DNA of 64,000 nucleotides from Robiginitomaculum sp. (GCA_002733495.1 NVVV01000063.1:91987-155986); one strand, 5' to 3'. Shown: positions 15,307 through 22,474, counted from the first letter of the stretch. The notes: generated by a model not told the origin, from the letters alone. Program-made: numbers and translations.

Positions 15307-16434
15307 ATGGAATATAGTACACTCGCCTTCATTGGGCGATTTCAGCCATTCCACAACGGACATAAAGCCGTTGTAGATAGTGCGCTTTTAAAAGTAAACA
15401 AAGTCGCCATTGTAATTGGTAGCCACGATAAGGCACCAGACACGCGCAATCCCCTAACAACACGAGAACGAATTGACTTGATCGCCGCCGTTTATCCAAA
15501 CGAAGTGGCCAACGGCCGTATCAAATTCGTCCCACAAGTAGATCACACATATAATCTGGATCGTTGGATTGCAGGCGTGATCTCTGGTGTGGAGAGTGTC
15601 GCATATTCAGGTAAATTTGAAGATGATCCCGTGATCGGCCTTATCGGACACTCGAAGGATGAAAGTAGCTTTTATCTTAAATGTTTTCCTCGTTGGAAAA
15701 GTGTTGAGGTACCTAACGTAAGCATTATTAATGCCACAGATATTCGCGAGCGGTTATATAATGATATCTCCGTCAAAGACTATATGCCAAAGGCGGCCCA
15801 TAAGGCTTTGATGCAGGGTGATTCTAGACTCTTTGGTGATATGGCGGCAGAATTCCGATTTAATATGGCATACCAGAAACAATTCCGTATGCCTTCAGAT
15901 GAAGAATTGTATGAATGGTGTTGGGATCGTGGGATAGCACACGTTGAATCGTGTGATATTATGCCTATGCTGAAAGATTTTATGAAGGACTGGAAATCAC
16001 CATACCTGCCGACCCACAAGACAGTTGATGCTGTAGTAGTTCAATCTGGTCACCTGCTACTGGTAAAGCGCGGCTCAGCACCTGGCAAAGGATTATGGGC
16101 ACTACCTGGTGGATTTTTGAACCAAGGAGAGACACTTCTTTCGGGCGCACTCCGCGAATTGAAAGAAGAAACTAAGATTGATGTGCCGATGAAAGTATTA
16201 CGAGGATCATACACCAAACAGCAAGAGTTTGATGATCCACACCGTTCACTTCGAGGCCGAACATTGACAACGGCATTCCTTTTTAATCTGACAAGTCAGG
16301 AACGTTTGCCTAAAATTAAAGGTAGCGATGATGCCGTTAAGGCGAAATGGGTACCATTGGGCGAAGTGATGACCAAGCGAAATAAATTGTTCGAGGATCA
16401 TTATGATATCATAGAAACAATGACTGCAATTTAA
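15307..16434 (+). CDS. nadM: bifunctional NMN adenylyltransferase / Nudix hydrolase
   Basis: 375 residues in two domains. Residues 1-165 are a nucleotidyltransferase with GRFQPFHNGH (10-19, the HxGH site) and ATDIRERL: NMN + ATP to NAD. Residues about 235-375 are a Nudix domain (GGFLNQGETLLSGALRELKEE, with Lys in place of the usual Gly near the end), expected to cleave ADP-ribose or a related nucleotide. The same fusion is known in cyanobacteria and large phages. The next gene is NAMPT, giving the two-step route from nicotinamide to NAD. Confidence 0.92.
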   Translation: MEYSTLAFIGRFQPFHNGHKAVVDSALLKVNKVAIVIGSHDKAPDTRNPLTTRERIDLIAAVYPNEVANGRIKFVPQVDHTYNLDRWIAGVISGVESVAYSGKFEDDPVIGLIGHSKDESSFYLKCFPRWKSVEVPNVSIINATDIRERLYNDISVKDYMPKAAHKALMQGDSRLFGDMAAEFRFNMAYQKQFRMPSDEELYEWCWDRGIAHVESCDIMPMLKDFMKDWKSPYLPTHKTVDAVVVQSGHLLLVKRGSAPGKGLWALPGGFLNQGETLLSGALRELKEETKIDVPMKVLRGSYTKQQEFDDPHRSLRGRTLTTAFLFNLTSQERLPKIKGSDDAVKAKWVPLGEVMTKRNKLFEDHYDIIETMTAI

Positions 16435-16481
16435 GCAATTGGATAGACCGATTGTATTTTAACCGAGAGAGGAGCTTTCTC

Positions 16482-17891
16482 ATGACTACATATACATTAA
16501 AAGATTTCCCACTAATCGAGCTTAATCCTATCCTAACTGTGGATAGCTATAAGACTTCCCACCCATTTCAATATCCCGACGGTTCTACAAATGTGTCATC
16601 ATACATCGAATCGCGCGGCGGACCATTCAACGAAGCAGTGTTCTTTGGACTTCAGGCATTCATCATCAAGTATCTATTGAAACCCATCACAAAGGCCGAA
16701 GTCGATTTTGCCGCTGATGTATTTGAAGCACACGGAACACCATTTGATAAAGCTGGTTGGATGATTGTCGTCGATGATTGGGATGGGTTCTTGCCTATCG
16801 AGATTGAAGCTGTTCCAGAAGGAACAGTTATGCCGACACGTAACGCTCAGGTTCAGATTATTAACCTTGATGATAGACTTCCGTGGATGACTTCGGCAGT
16901 AGAAACGGCAGCCCTTCGTGCTGTTTGGTATGCATCAACGGTTGCCACATTATCTCGTGCAGCTAAACAGCACATTTATAAGGCATTAAAATTGACTTCC
17001 GATGATCCTGATGGACAAATCGATTTCAAACTTCATGACTTCGGCGCCCGCGGTGCAACTTCATCAGAATCAGCAATGTTGGGAGGCATGGGACATCTTG
17101 TGAATTTCAAGGGCACAGACACAGTTGAGGCTGTAATTGGAGCCCGTATGTTTTACGGTGAACATATGGCAGGTTTCTCTATCCCAGCAACCGAACATTC
17201 CACGATCACTTCTTGGGGACGTTCGGGTGAAGTGGATGCCTACCGAAATTTCTTGCTTAAAAATCCAACTGGATTAATAGCATGTGTGTCCGATAGTTAT
17301 GATATGATGTATTGTGCGGAACATATTTGGGGCGGTACACTGAAAGAGATGGTAGAATCCCGTGACGGCACTCTTGTTGTTCGTCCAGATAGTGGCGATC
17401 CAATGGTAGTTCCTCTAGATGTCATTGAGGTGTTGATGACGAAATTTGGATATACTGTTAACTCGAAGGGTTTCAAAGTTCTTCCAGATTGTATTCGTGT
17501 CCTTCAGGGTGACGGTATGAATATCGATAGTATTCAAGTTCTTTTGACAAATGCAATAAAACGTGGAATTTCTATCGACAACTTTGCGATGGGTATGGGT
17601 GGTGGACTTCTACAAAAAGTTGATCGTGACACCATGAAATATGCCATGAAAGCTTCTGCTATCAAGATTGATGGTATTTGGAATGATGTATTCAAAGACC
17701 CAATTACGGACAAAGATAAGCGTTCAAAGAAAGGCCGCTTGTCTGTGATCAAAACGAATGGTAACTATGCGACTGTCCGTAAAGAGAGTGATGGAGGTCG
17801 CAACATCATGCGTCCAGTATTAAATGCAGGTAAATTGCTTGTATTTGATAACTTCGATATCATTCGCGAAAGGGCCGCAAAAAATAAATAA
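16482..17891 (+). CDS. nadV: nicotinamide phosphoribosyltransferase (NAMPT/NadV)
   Basis: 469 residues from ATG 16482 (GAGAGGAG site; the upstream ATG 16452 lacks one). Converts nicotinamide and PRPP to NMN. Seen: LTVDSYKTSHPFQYP near the N-terminus, LHDFGARGATSSESA, GTDT, IPATEHSTI and VRPDSGDP, all signature regions of the family. Directly downstream of NadM-Nudix, so the pair rebuilds NAD from the nicotinamide released by NADases. Confidence 0.95.
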   Translation: MTTYTLKDFPLIELNPILTVDSYKTSHPFQYPDGSTNVSSYIESRGGPFNEAVFFGLQAFIIKYLLKPITKAEVDFAADVFEAHGTPFDKAGWMIVVDDWDGFLPIEIEAVPEGTVMPTRNAQVQIINLDDRLPWMTSAVETAALRAVWYASTVATLSRAAKQHIYKALKLTSDDPDGQIDFKLHDFGARGATSSESAMLGGMGHLVNFKGTDTVEAVIGARMFYGEHMAGFSIPATEHSTITSWGRSGEVDAYRNFLLKNPTGLIACVSDSYDMMYCAEHIWGGTLKEMVESRDGTLVVRPDSGDPMVVPLDVIEVLMTKFGYTVNSKGFKVLPDCIRVLQGDGMNIDSIQVLLTNAIKRGISIDNFAMGMGGGLLQKVDRDTMKYAMKASAIKIDGIWNDVFKDPITDKDKRSKKGRLSVIKTNGNYATVRKESDGGRNIMRPVLNAGKLLVFDNFDIIRERAAKNK

Positions 17892-17908
17892 AATAAATAA
17901 CAAAAGAC

Positions 17909-17937
17909 TTGACATCGTAAGTTACATGGTGTATAAA
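17909..17937 (+). promoter_or_regulatory. strong sigma70-like promoter of an RNA transcript
   Basis: TTGACA, 17-base spacer, TATAAATAG. The -10 is also a late-promoter consensus. The transcript reaches a strong terminator 140 bases downstream. Confidence 0.8.
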
Positions 17938-17944
17938 TAGTCTT

Positions 17945-18106
17945 AATAAACATTTACAGAAAGCCTACCCAATGACAATGTGTTTCACCAAACATTTTAC
18001 AGAGACGTATATTAAACGCTCTTTCGAGGGGTACGGTGGATAGGAATTGTAAGTAATACATTTTTAAACACACGAGACCTTCAGAGAAATTTGAAGGTCT
18101 TTTTTT
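17945..18106 (+). ncRNA. short transcript between a strong promoter and a strong terminator
   Basis: About 160 bases with a defined start and end. It includes a possible 23-codon reading frame (17972-18043, MTMCFTKHFTETYIK...) without a good SD. Either a small RNA or a micropeptide mRNA; the sequence does not decide. Confidence 0.45.
18075..18106 (+). terminator. rho-independent terminator
   Basis: Stem AGACCTTCA / TGAAGGTCT, eight-base loop, then TTTTTT. The last T is also the first base of the following tRNA. Confidence 0.88.
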
Positions 18107-18178
18107 GTGTCGTAGCTTAATCGGGAAAGCAGTCGGTTCATATCTGACAGAGAGTGGGATCGTAGCCCACCGACACAA
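18106..18178 (+). tRNA. tRNA with anticodon CAT (Met or lysidine-type Ile)
   Basis: Acceptor TGTGTCG/CGACACA, D-arm GCTTAATCGGGAAAGC, anticodon stem GTCGG/CTGAC with loop TTCATAT, T-arm GTGGG ATCGTAG CCCAC. The T-loop starts with A instead of T54. No encoded CCA. Confidence 0.8.
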
Positions 18179-18209
18179 CTAATATCAGGACGAAGCGATA
18201 GCATCAATC

Positions 18210-18262
18210 TCCAACGCTCTTTGAAATTAATTAGTACCGACTTAGGTGAATGCCGATGATAG
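18210..18262 (+). promoter_or_regulatory. boxA-like leader element, copy 1
   Basis: CGCTCTTTGAAAT (18215-18227) matches the boxA antitermination site of rRNA leaders, followed by CTTAGGTGAATGCCGATGAT (18241-18260), which recurs at 27710. It lies just after a strong terminator and before tRNA-Phe. Confidence 0.5.
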
Positions 18263-18268
18263 TCATAT

Positions 18269-18343
18269 GTCTGGGTAGCTCAGTGGTAGAGCGATGGGTT
18301 GAAGACCCATGCGCCGAGGGTTCGATCCCCTCCCTAGACACCA
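18269..18343 (+). tRNA. tRNA-Phe (GAA)
   Basis: Acceptor GTCTGGG/CCTAGAC, anticodon stem ATGGG/CCCAT, loop TTGAAGA, T-loop TTCGATC, encoded CCA. Confidence 0.95.
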
Positions 18344-18479
18344 AAATAGGAATGTTGCTAATTCGTCAACTACGGAGGATGCATCATCTAAGGAGTGGTC
18401 AATACAGACGGCTAGGGGCGAAAGCTTAAATTCCTAGTGAATAGTTGTCGTCTGGGCCTTTAATTAACACCTATTACTA
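18344..18479 (+). other. spacer without a gene; partly structured
   Basis: No reading frame with a start signal. CTAGG...CCTAG (about 18411-18440) inside an outer GACG/CGTC pairing suggests a folded RNA segment. Nothing else recognised. Confidence 0.4.
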
Positions 18480-18508
18480 TTGACAGTGTAATTTATGGTC
18501 GATAGAGT
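18480..18508 (+). promoter_or_regulatory. sigma70-like promoter for tRNA-Tyr
   Basis: TTGACA, 17-base spacer, TAGAGT, 17 bases before tRNA-Tyr. Confidence 0.65.
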
Positions 18509-18524
18509 AAGCAGTATAAAGTAT

Positions 18525-18609
18525 GTGTCGTTAGCCAAGTGGCCGAGGCAGGGGATTGTAAATCCCTAGGGGAAACCCCACGGTGGTTCGAATCCATCAC
18601 GGCATACCA
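18525..18609 (+). tRNA. tRNA-Tyr (GTA)
   Basis: Class II bacterial tRNA-Tyr: anticodon stem GGGGA/TCCCT, loop TTGTAAA, variable arm AGGGGAAACCCC, T-loop TTCGAAT, encoded CCA. First acceptor pair is G-U. Confidence 0.92.
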
Positions 18610-18622
18610 AATAAAGGACAAG

Positions 18623-18781
18623 ATGATGAAAATCACTCAAATCAAATCAGGTCAACGTGATCCCTTTGTGATCGCAATGCGGATGCGTAAATCTGGCGCT
18701 CACGGCAAAACTGTGAAAGCTGATCGTCGTGCGTCTAAAATGAAGATGAAAAAGGATTTGAATAAGATGTTGACGACATAA
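18623..18781 (+). CDS. small basic protein
   Basis: 52 residues from ATG 18623 (SD AAAGGA). The longer frame starts inside tRNA-Tyr and is rejected. Contains FVIAMRMRKSGAHGKTVKADRR, a pattern I recall in short basic proteins of large phages. May bind nucleic acid; unproven. Confidence 0.7.
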   Translation: MMKITQIKSGQRDPFVIAMRMRKSGAHGKTVKADRRASKMKMKKDLNKMLTT

Positions 18782-18798
18782 AGAACTGTCGCTATAGT
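18770..18798 (+). promoter_or_regulatory. sigma70-like early promoter
   Basis: TTGACG, 17-base spacer, TATAGT, leader AAGAGTAACAAAGAG. The -35 box overlaps the end of the small basic protein gene. Confidence 0.78.
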
Positions 18799-18828
18799 AT
18801 AAGAGTAACAAAGAGTAGGATAACGACA

Positions 18829-19029
18829 ATGTTCAAGATTAAAACATACAAGACGCAAAAGGGCGTTACGTCCGCGGTAAAACGTTTAGGTATGCAGCTT
18901 ATGGAATATGATGTTGTGTATCATGACGAATGAAGTTCTTCTGGTTGGACGGCTAAATTTATTGTTGACAATGCCGAAGATTTGTTTGAAATTCGTGATA
19001 GAGGATTTTTAGTCGAAAGGAAAATTTAA
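18829..19029 (+). pseudogene. small early gene interrupted by an in-frame TGA
   Basis: ATG 18829 opens 34 codons to TGA 18931-18933; the same frame then stays open for another 31 codons to TAA 19027-19029, which joins the next ATG by TAATG overlap. The two halves read as one protein (MFKIKTYKTQKG ... YHDE, stop, SSSGWTAKFIVDNAEDLFEIRDRG). Either a nonsense mutation or a read-through site. No function recognised. Confidence 0.55.
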
Positions 19030-19175
19030 TGAGTGTAATGGCCTATGCCATGTTTAAGGCATACGAGGAAGCACAACTCCGTATTCGCGAGGTTCCTTCC
19101 ACACAAACGGTAAACGATGCTATGTTGGAAGAATCTGATGTGGATTTGGACACTCGTGTAGGAAAGTTGAAATAA
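19029..19175 (+). CDS. small protein, function unknown
   Basis: 48 residues, start overlaps the previous TAA, stop overlaps the next ATG. SD GAAAGGA. Acidic C-terminus. No family recognised. Confidence 0.6.
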   Translation: MSVMAYAMFKAYEEAQLRIREVPSTQTVNDAMLEESDVDLDTRVGKLK

Positions 19176-19339
19176 TGTTCTCACTGATTTTAGTATGGAC
19201 AACGTTTATTGTCTCCTCACTATGTTTATTGATGTTGGCAGTTGAAGTTTTTATGAATAAATCAATTTTACCATACAACTATAAATTTTATTTGCTTATA
19301 TTATTCTGGGTAAGTTCAGGAATTTACTTATTCGGATAG
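19175..19339 (+). CDS. small two-TM membrane protein
   Basis: 54 residues, almost entirely hydrophobic, with segments about 3-26 and 36-53 separated by NKSILPYNYK. Start overlaps the previous stop. Function unknown. Confidence 0.6.
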   Translation: MFSLILVWTTFIVSSLCLLMLAVEVFMNKSILPYNYKFYLLILFWVSSGIYLFG

Positions 19340-19344
19340 ACCTT

Positions 19345-19428
19345 GGACCGCGTCCATGCATTGGTCACCTGGAACAGGCTTTTAACCCGTCGATATGCTC
19401 TTACTGGGTTCGATTCCCAGGCGGTTCA
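19345..19428 (+). tRNA. divergent tRNA, anticodon TTT (Lys-like)
   Basis: Acceptor GGACCGC/GCGGTTC and T-arm CTGGG TTCGATT CCCAG are sound. Anticodon stem ACAGG/CCCGT has one mismatch, loop CTTTTAA. The D-arm is TCCA/TGGA with a 13-base loop, and the variable region is about 13 bases, too long for tRNA-Lys. A canonical tRNA-Lys follows at 19724. Confidence 0.6.
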
Positions 19429-19440
19429 CATCAAGATTTG

Positions 19441-19461
19441 GGATTTTATAAAGGACGTAAG
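19441..19461 (+). pseudogene. remnant of a homing endonuclease C-terminal module
   Basis: Encodes GFYKGRK, identical to the end of the module in the GIY-YIG and HNH endonucleases at 13011 and 20658, with nothing of the nuclease left. Suggests a past insertion next to this tRNA. Confidence 0.5.
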
Positions 19462-19475
19462 ATGGAACAAAGCTC

Positions 19476-19503
19476 TTGACAATATATGTTCAATCACTAT
19501 ACT
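19476..19503 (+). promoter_or_regulatory. sigma70-like early promoter
   Basis: TTGACA, 16-base spacer, TATACT, leader TAAGAGTAACAAAGAGG. Confidence 0.8.
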
Positions 19504-19532
19504 GTAAGAGTAACAAAGAGGAAGATTTTATT

Positions 19533-19718
19533 ATGAACGGTTATAAATGTTTTTATGAATGTAAGAGCGTCGATGTCAAAGCAAAAACGTCTTACGCTGC
19601 ACAAAATGCGGCAGTTAAACTCTTTCAAAAAGAGAACAGAAAAACTGTTAAAGGCTGGCTAGTCAGTGTCAATTTATGTGAAGTTGACGGCAAGCAAGTA
19701 GATACAGTAGCAGAATAA
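19533..19718 (+). CDS. small early protein, function unknown
   Basis: 61 residues from ATG 19533; an earlier in-frame ATG lies within the promoter. MNGYKCFYECKSVDVKAKTSYAAQ...LCEVDGKQV resembles short proteins I recall in other phages (a small beta-alpha unit with TSYAAQ). Function unknown. Confidence 0.7.
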   Translation: MNGYKCFYECKSVDVKAKTSYAAQNAAVKLFQKENRKTVKGWLVSVNLCEVDGKQVDTVAE

Positions 19719-19723
19719 TTTTT

Positions 19724-19798
19724 GCACCCTTAGCTCAGTGGTAGAGCAGCGGACTTTTAATCCGAAGGTCCTGGGTTCGATCCCCAGAGGGTACACCA
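19724..19798 (+). tRNA. tRNA-Lys (TTT)
   Basis: Anticodon stem CGGA/TCCG with loop CTTTTAA, D-arm GCTCAGTGGTAGAGC, T-loop TTCGATC, encoded CCA. Acceptor has one C-A mismatch at the second pair. Confidence 0.93.
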
Positions 19799-19806
19799 AC
19801 AAACAA

Positions 19807-19881
19807 GGTATGCTGGCGGAATTGGTTACGCGCGGGACTGCAACTCTCGTTATCTCGGTTCAAGTCCGGGGCATACCTCCA
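19807..19881 (+). tRNA. tRNA-Cys (GCA)
   Basis: Acceptor GGTATGC/GCATACC, anticodon stem CGGGA/TCTCG with loop CTGCAAC, T73 as expected for Cys, encoded CCA. Confidence 0.92.
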
Positions 19882-19892
19882 AGGAAAATAAA

Positions 19893-20090
19893 ATGTGGTT
19901 AACAGATAAGGAAATTAAAACAATACACGATAAGTGGCCAAATCCAGACAGTCACGGTGTGCCAAAAGAGGTACACGTATCGTTGATCCCAAGATCAACT
20001 CGTGAGGAAGCGATGGTTGAAATAGAGCTTTTTGCTAAAGCTATTTCAGAAGGAAAATTTACTCCCATATATTGGGACAAATTCGAATAA
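19893..20090 (+). CDS. small protein, function unknown
   Basis: 65 residues, SD AAGGAA, between two tRNAs. MWLTDKEIKTIHDKWPNP... has no recognised family. Confidence 0.65.
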   Translation: MWLTDKEIKTIHDKWPNPDSHGVPKEVHVSLIPRSTREEAMVEIELFAKAISEGKFTPIYWDKFE

Positions 20091-20095
20091 CAAAT

Positions 20096-20174
20096 GGAGC
20101 GTTGGTCTAGTGGCCTAGGACGCACGGTTTTCAACCGTTGAGGACGCAGGGTTCGAATCCCGCCCGCTCCGCCA
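20096..20174 (+). tRNA. tRNA-Glu (TTC)
   Basis: Glu-type D-arm GTCTAGTGGCCTAGGAC, anticodon loop TTTTCAA in stem ACGG/CCGT, T-loop TTCGAAT, G73 and encoded CCA. One mismatch at the last acceptor pair. Confidence 0.92.
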
Positions 20175-20189
20175 AACAAGGAATACAAT

Positions 20190-20435
20190 ATGAATGTTAG
20201 AGAGTTAAAAGAGGCACTCGAAGACTTGCCAGATGATATGGAAGTTATTTGTCAGAAAGATTCTGAAGGAAATGGATATTCTCCACTTTCTGGTATCGAT
20301 TCCGATGCGTATTATGTCGCAGATTCCACATATAGTGGAGACGTATACATGGAAGAAGATCGAAACGAATTCGGTGTGGATGAACAAGAATTGATATATA
20401 AAACAAAATCGTTAATATTATATCCCACAAACTAA
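20190..20435 (+). CDS. small conserved phage protein
   Basis: 81 residues, SD AAGGAA. MNVRELKEALEDLPDDMEVICQKD..GNGYSPLSGID is a pattern I recall in many phages and bacteria (small acidic protein that begins with a T/NV.EL...L..LP.D..V segment). Function unknown. Confidence 0.75.
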   Translation: MNVRELKEALEDLPDDMEVICQKDSEGNGYSPLSGIDSDAYYVADSTYSGDVYMEEDRNEFGVDEQELIYKTKSLILYPTN

Positions 20436-20487
20436 TATGCTAGTGACTGTCTAATGGAAAGGCAGGCGCCCGATAGAATTATAACAT

Positions 20488-20560
20488 GCCGCTATAGCTC
20501 AGTTGGTAGAGCACCCGTTTTGTAATCGGGATGTCCGGAGTTCGAATCTTCGTGGCGGCA
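20488..20560 (+). tRNA. tRNA-Thr (TGT)
   Basis: Acceptor GCCGCTA/TGGCGGC, D-arm GCTCAGTTGGTAGAGC, anticodon loop TTTGTAA, T-loop TTCGAAT. No encoded CCA. Confidence 0.93.
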
Positions 20561-20570
20561 CTCTAGATTT

Positions 20571-20641
20571 GCTCCCTTAGTTCAATGGTAGAACAGACGG
20601 CCGATTACCGTCATACAACAGTTCGATTCTGTTAGGGAGTT
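20571..20641 (+). tRNA. tRNA-Ile (GAT)
   Basis: Anticodon stem GACGG/CCGTC with loop CCGATTA, T-arm AACAG TTCGATT CTGTT, acceptor GCTCCCT/AGGGAGT with a G-U first pair and T at position 73, unusual for Ile. Confidence 0.88.
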
Positions 20642-20657
20642 CTATATAAATTGCACT

Positions 20658-21230
20658 ATGCATAAATATATCGACGCTATAGAGGGTTCGATTATGGAAC
20701 AACATACATGTGAGAGATGCAAAACAAAATTTGAACGGCCTTCCAAGGGATATAAGAAACGATTTTGTTCACGATCATGCGCTAATGTGAGAGAGCAGAC
20801 TGAAAAAATGAACAGTAAGCGGCGAGTAGCCATGGCAGTTCATTGGGACAATATTGAAAAAACCTTTGGACACAGAAAGGCTGCCAAGCCTAACACTGCT
20901 AAGAGAATGCGGACGTATCAAGATAACTTTATGAGGTCTAATTTTGATGATCTTAAACATGGCACAAAACGTCGGCGAGTAATGATTGAACAGAAAAACT
21001 GTTGTGTAGGATGTGGTATTTCTGAATGGAGAGGATCACGTATCACATTAGAGTTTGATCATGTTAATGGTGATAGAAAAGATGAAAGTCGAGAGAATGT
21101 TAGATTCCTTTGTCCGAATTGTCATGCACAAACTGACACGTGGCGGGGTAGAAATGGAACTGATAATAAGAAGATTAAACGTATTGACTCTATCCCAGAA
21201 GGATACTATAAAGGTCGTAAGTTAAATTGA
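20658..21230 (+). CDS. HNH homing endonuclease
   Basis: 190 residues (possible internal start at 20694). N-terminal zinc finger CERCKTKF...KKRFCSRSC, HNH core CVGCGISE...LEFDHVNGDRKDE...FLCPNCHAQ, and a C-terminal module NKKIKRIDSIPEGYYKGRK shared with the GIY-YIG protein at 13011. Follows two tRNAs. Mobile nuclease of the tRNA region. Confidence 0.85.
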   Translation: MHKYIDAIEGSIMEQHTCERCKTKFERPSKGYKKRFCSRSCANVREQTEKMNSKRRVAMAVHWDNIEKTFGHRKAAKPNTAKRMRTYQDNFMRSNFDDLKHGTKRRRVMIEQKNCCVGCGISEWRGSRITLEFDHVNGDRKDESRENVRFLCPNCHAQTDTWRGRNGTDNKKIKRIDSIPEGYYKGRKLN

Positions 21231-21240
21231 TGGAAACATT

Positions 21241-21693
21241 ATGCACACAACAACTGGCATAATCACATATGAGCCCAGACGAAATCTTAAGGGTGGATCG
21301 AAATGGTGGTTGACAGTAGAGCTTCCATATTTCTTCGGCACCATGGATTACTATCGGTGGCTTATTGATACGAATTGGGTGGATGCGGACAGTAGAAGCA
21401 TGAAACGTGCTTACCACAGGCCGTCCCACCCACCTCATCTTAGCATCAATCGGGGTGAAGAGCCACGAGCAAATGGCGAAGATTGGGGTAAATTTATGGC
21501 GGGTAGAAAGGTGAAAGTTCACTATTCTAATTTGATTCGCCAGACTAGTCGTCGTATAGATGGCAAGGACCATTTCTGGTTCATTGATGCAGAGATTGAG
21601 GATTACGTTAAGTTGCGGAAACACTTCGGTCTAAGATATGATTATAAAGGTGTCCCATTTAAAGGACATATAACAGTTGCAAGAGCATATTGA
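21241..21693 (+). CDS. 2H phosphoesterase superfamily protein
   Basis: 150 residues with two H-x-[ST]-h motifs: HLSI (66-69, followed by NRGEEP) and HITV (143-146, followed by ARAY). This pair defines the 2H fold (LigT, cyclic phosphodiesterases). The form HxSxxRGEEP ... HxTxxR is one I recall in T4-like phages. Likely substrates are 2',3'-cyclic phosphate RNA ends (tRNA repair) or cyclic oligonucleotide signals, as cleaved by the T4 anti-CBASS protein Acb1 (gp57B). It lies among tRNA genes, which fits either role. Confidence 0.75.
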   Translation: MHTTTGIITYEPRRNLKGGSKWWLTVELPYFFGTMDYYRWLIDTNWVDADSRSMKRAYHRPSHPPHLSINRGEEPRANGEDWGKFMAGRKVKVHYSNLIRQTSRRIDGKDHFWFIDAEIEDYVKLRKHFGLRYDYKGVPFKGHITVARAY

Positions 21694-21702
21694 GGAATTA
21701 TC

Positions 21703-21951
21703 ATGAAAATTAAAATTGAAAAGGCCCAGCCAGAACGCGAACTCGTAGGACTATTAGGCGACAAAGGTCAATTGTTTTTACGATTCGAAAGTTCTATGGC
21801 ACCGAATCAGCGAACCGTCGTGTTAAACGGAATAGGTTCTGGCGAATTCGCAAGTGTCGTTAAAACTAACGGAACATTCTCGATTGAGGCTATTGGCCAT
21901 CAGGAGCATACACCGATTTATAAAGGCGATACAATCTCAATTACTTTCTAA
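21703..21951 (+). CDS. small protein, function unknown
   Basis: 82 residues, SD GAGGA, probably cotranscribed with the 2H phosphoesterase. Beta-rich by composition; no family recognised. Confidence 0.65.
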   Translation: MKIKIEKAQPERELVGLLGDKGQLFLRFESSMAPNQRTVVLNGIGSGEFASVVKTNGTFSIEAIGHQEHTPIYKGDTISITF

Positions 21952-21958
21952 TTATGTG

Positions 21959-21987
21959 TTGACTTACTGTTCCACATTTTGTATATT
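21959..21987 (+). promoter_or_regulatory. sigma70-like early promoter
   Basis: TTGACT, 17-base spacer, TATATT, leader ACCAACAAGAAAG. Confidence 0.78.
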
Positions 21988-22010
21988 ATACTTGTACCAA
22001 CAAGAAAGAT

Positions 22011-22259
22011 ATGAAAATGCAAATAGCAGGTAAAACAGTCGATCACGTAGAATGTCATCTTTATGTGATGGACAAAATTTCATTACAACATTGTGAAGAT
22101 GAGCTTGTTGCGGCGATAAATGTGCATAAAGAAATTTGTGAAAGTATCGACGATCAAGAATTGCAAGATGAGTATAACGAAGCTTTCGTCGACGACTTTG
22201 CGCGGGCTGAAAAAGCTCTTGAAGATGTACAGTGGCAGTTGCTTAAAGAGTCTTTATGA
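22011..22259 (+). CDS. small acidic early protein
   Basis: 82 residues, behind its own promoter; strongly acidic with helical second half. No family recognised. Confidence 0.65.
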   Translation: MKMQIAGKTVDHVECHLYVMDKISLQHCEDELVAAINVHKEICESIDDQELQDEYNEAFVDDFARAEKALEDVQWQLLKESL

Positions 22260-22265
22260 TAAAAT

Positions 22266-22343
22266 GCCCTCATAGTTTTAACCTGTTTAAAACAGTTCCT
22301 TGGTACGGATCAGAACCGAGTTAGAGTCCCGGTGAGGGCACCA
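22266..22343 (+). tRNA. tRNA-Thr-like (GGT) with unusual D-arm
   Basis: Acceptor GCCCTCA/TGAGGGC, A73 and encoded CCA, anticodon stem GTTCC/GGATC (one mismatch) with loop TTGGTAC, T-arm CCGAG TTAGAGT CCCGG. The D-arm GTTTTAACCTGTTTAAAAC lacks the GG pair. Acceptor can extend to eight pairs. Confidence 0.65.
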
Positions 22344-22348
22344 AACAT

Positions 22349-22400
22349 ATCGTGACTGGATAAGACTGGTGGAGAGGTGAAAAGCCTTATCACGATACCA
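22349..22400 (+). ncRNA. mini tRNA-like element with CCA end
   Basis: 52 bases. Perfect seven-base acceptor-type stem ATCGTGA/TCACGAT, then A and CCA, but only one interior stem (GATAAGaCT / AGcCTTATC, partly competing). Lies between two tRNAs that also end in CCA. Confidence 0.5.
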
Positions 22401-22401
22401 T

Positions 22402-22473
22402 ATCGAAATAGTTCAATGTTAGAATAGGACCTTACAGGGCCAGATTGCGGTTCAACTCCGTGTTTCGATACCA
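22402..22473 (+). tRNA. tRNA-Val-like (TAC)
   Basis: Acceptor ATCGAAA/TTTCGAT, A73, encoded CCA, T-arm TGCGG TTCAACT CCGTG. Anticodon loop CTTACAG; the stem has two mismatches. A cleaner tRNA-Val(TAC) lies at 31503. Confidence 0.7.
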
Positions 22474-22474
22474 T

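Noticed and set aside
18539..18622. Upstream start of the small basic protein gene
   Set aside because: Lies inside tRNA-Tyr; ATG 18623 has a proper SD. The same applies to frames starting in tRNAs at 24485, 29130 and 32284.
20437..20487. Possible 5' half tRNA before tRNA-Thr
   Set aside because: D-arm-like TCTAATGGAAAGGCA only; no acceptor partner, including the 3' half at 33138, pairs with it.
22266..22343. Selenocysteine tRNA (acceptor can extend to eight pairs)
   Set aside because: It lacks the long variable arm, is too short, and the centred anticodon is GGT rather than TCA.
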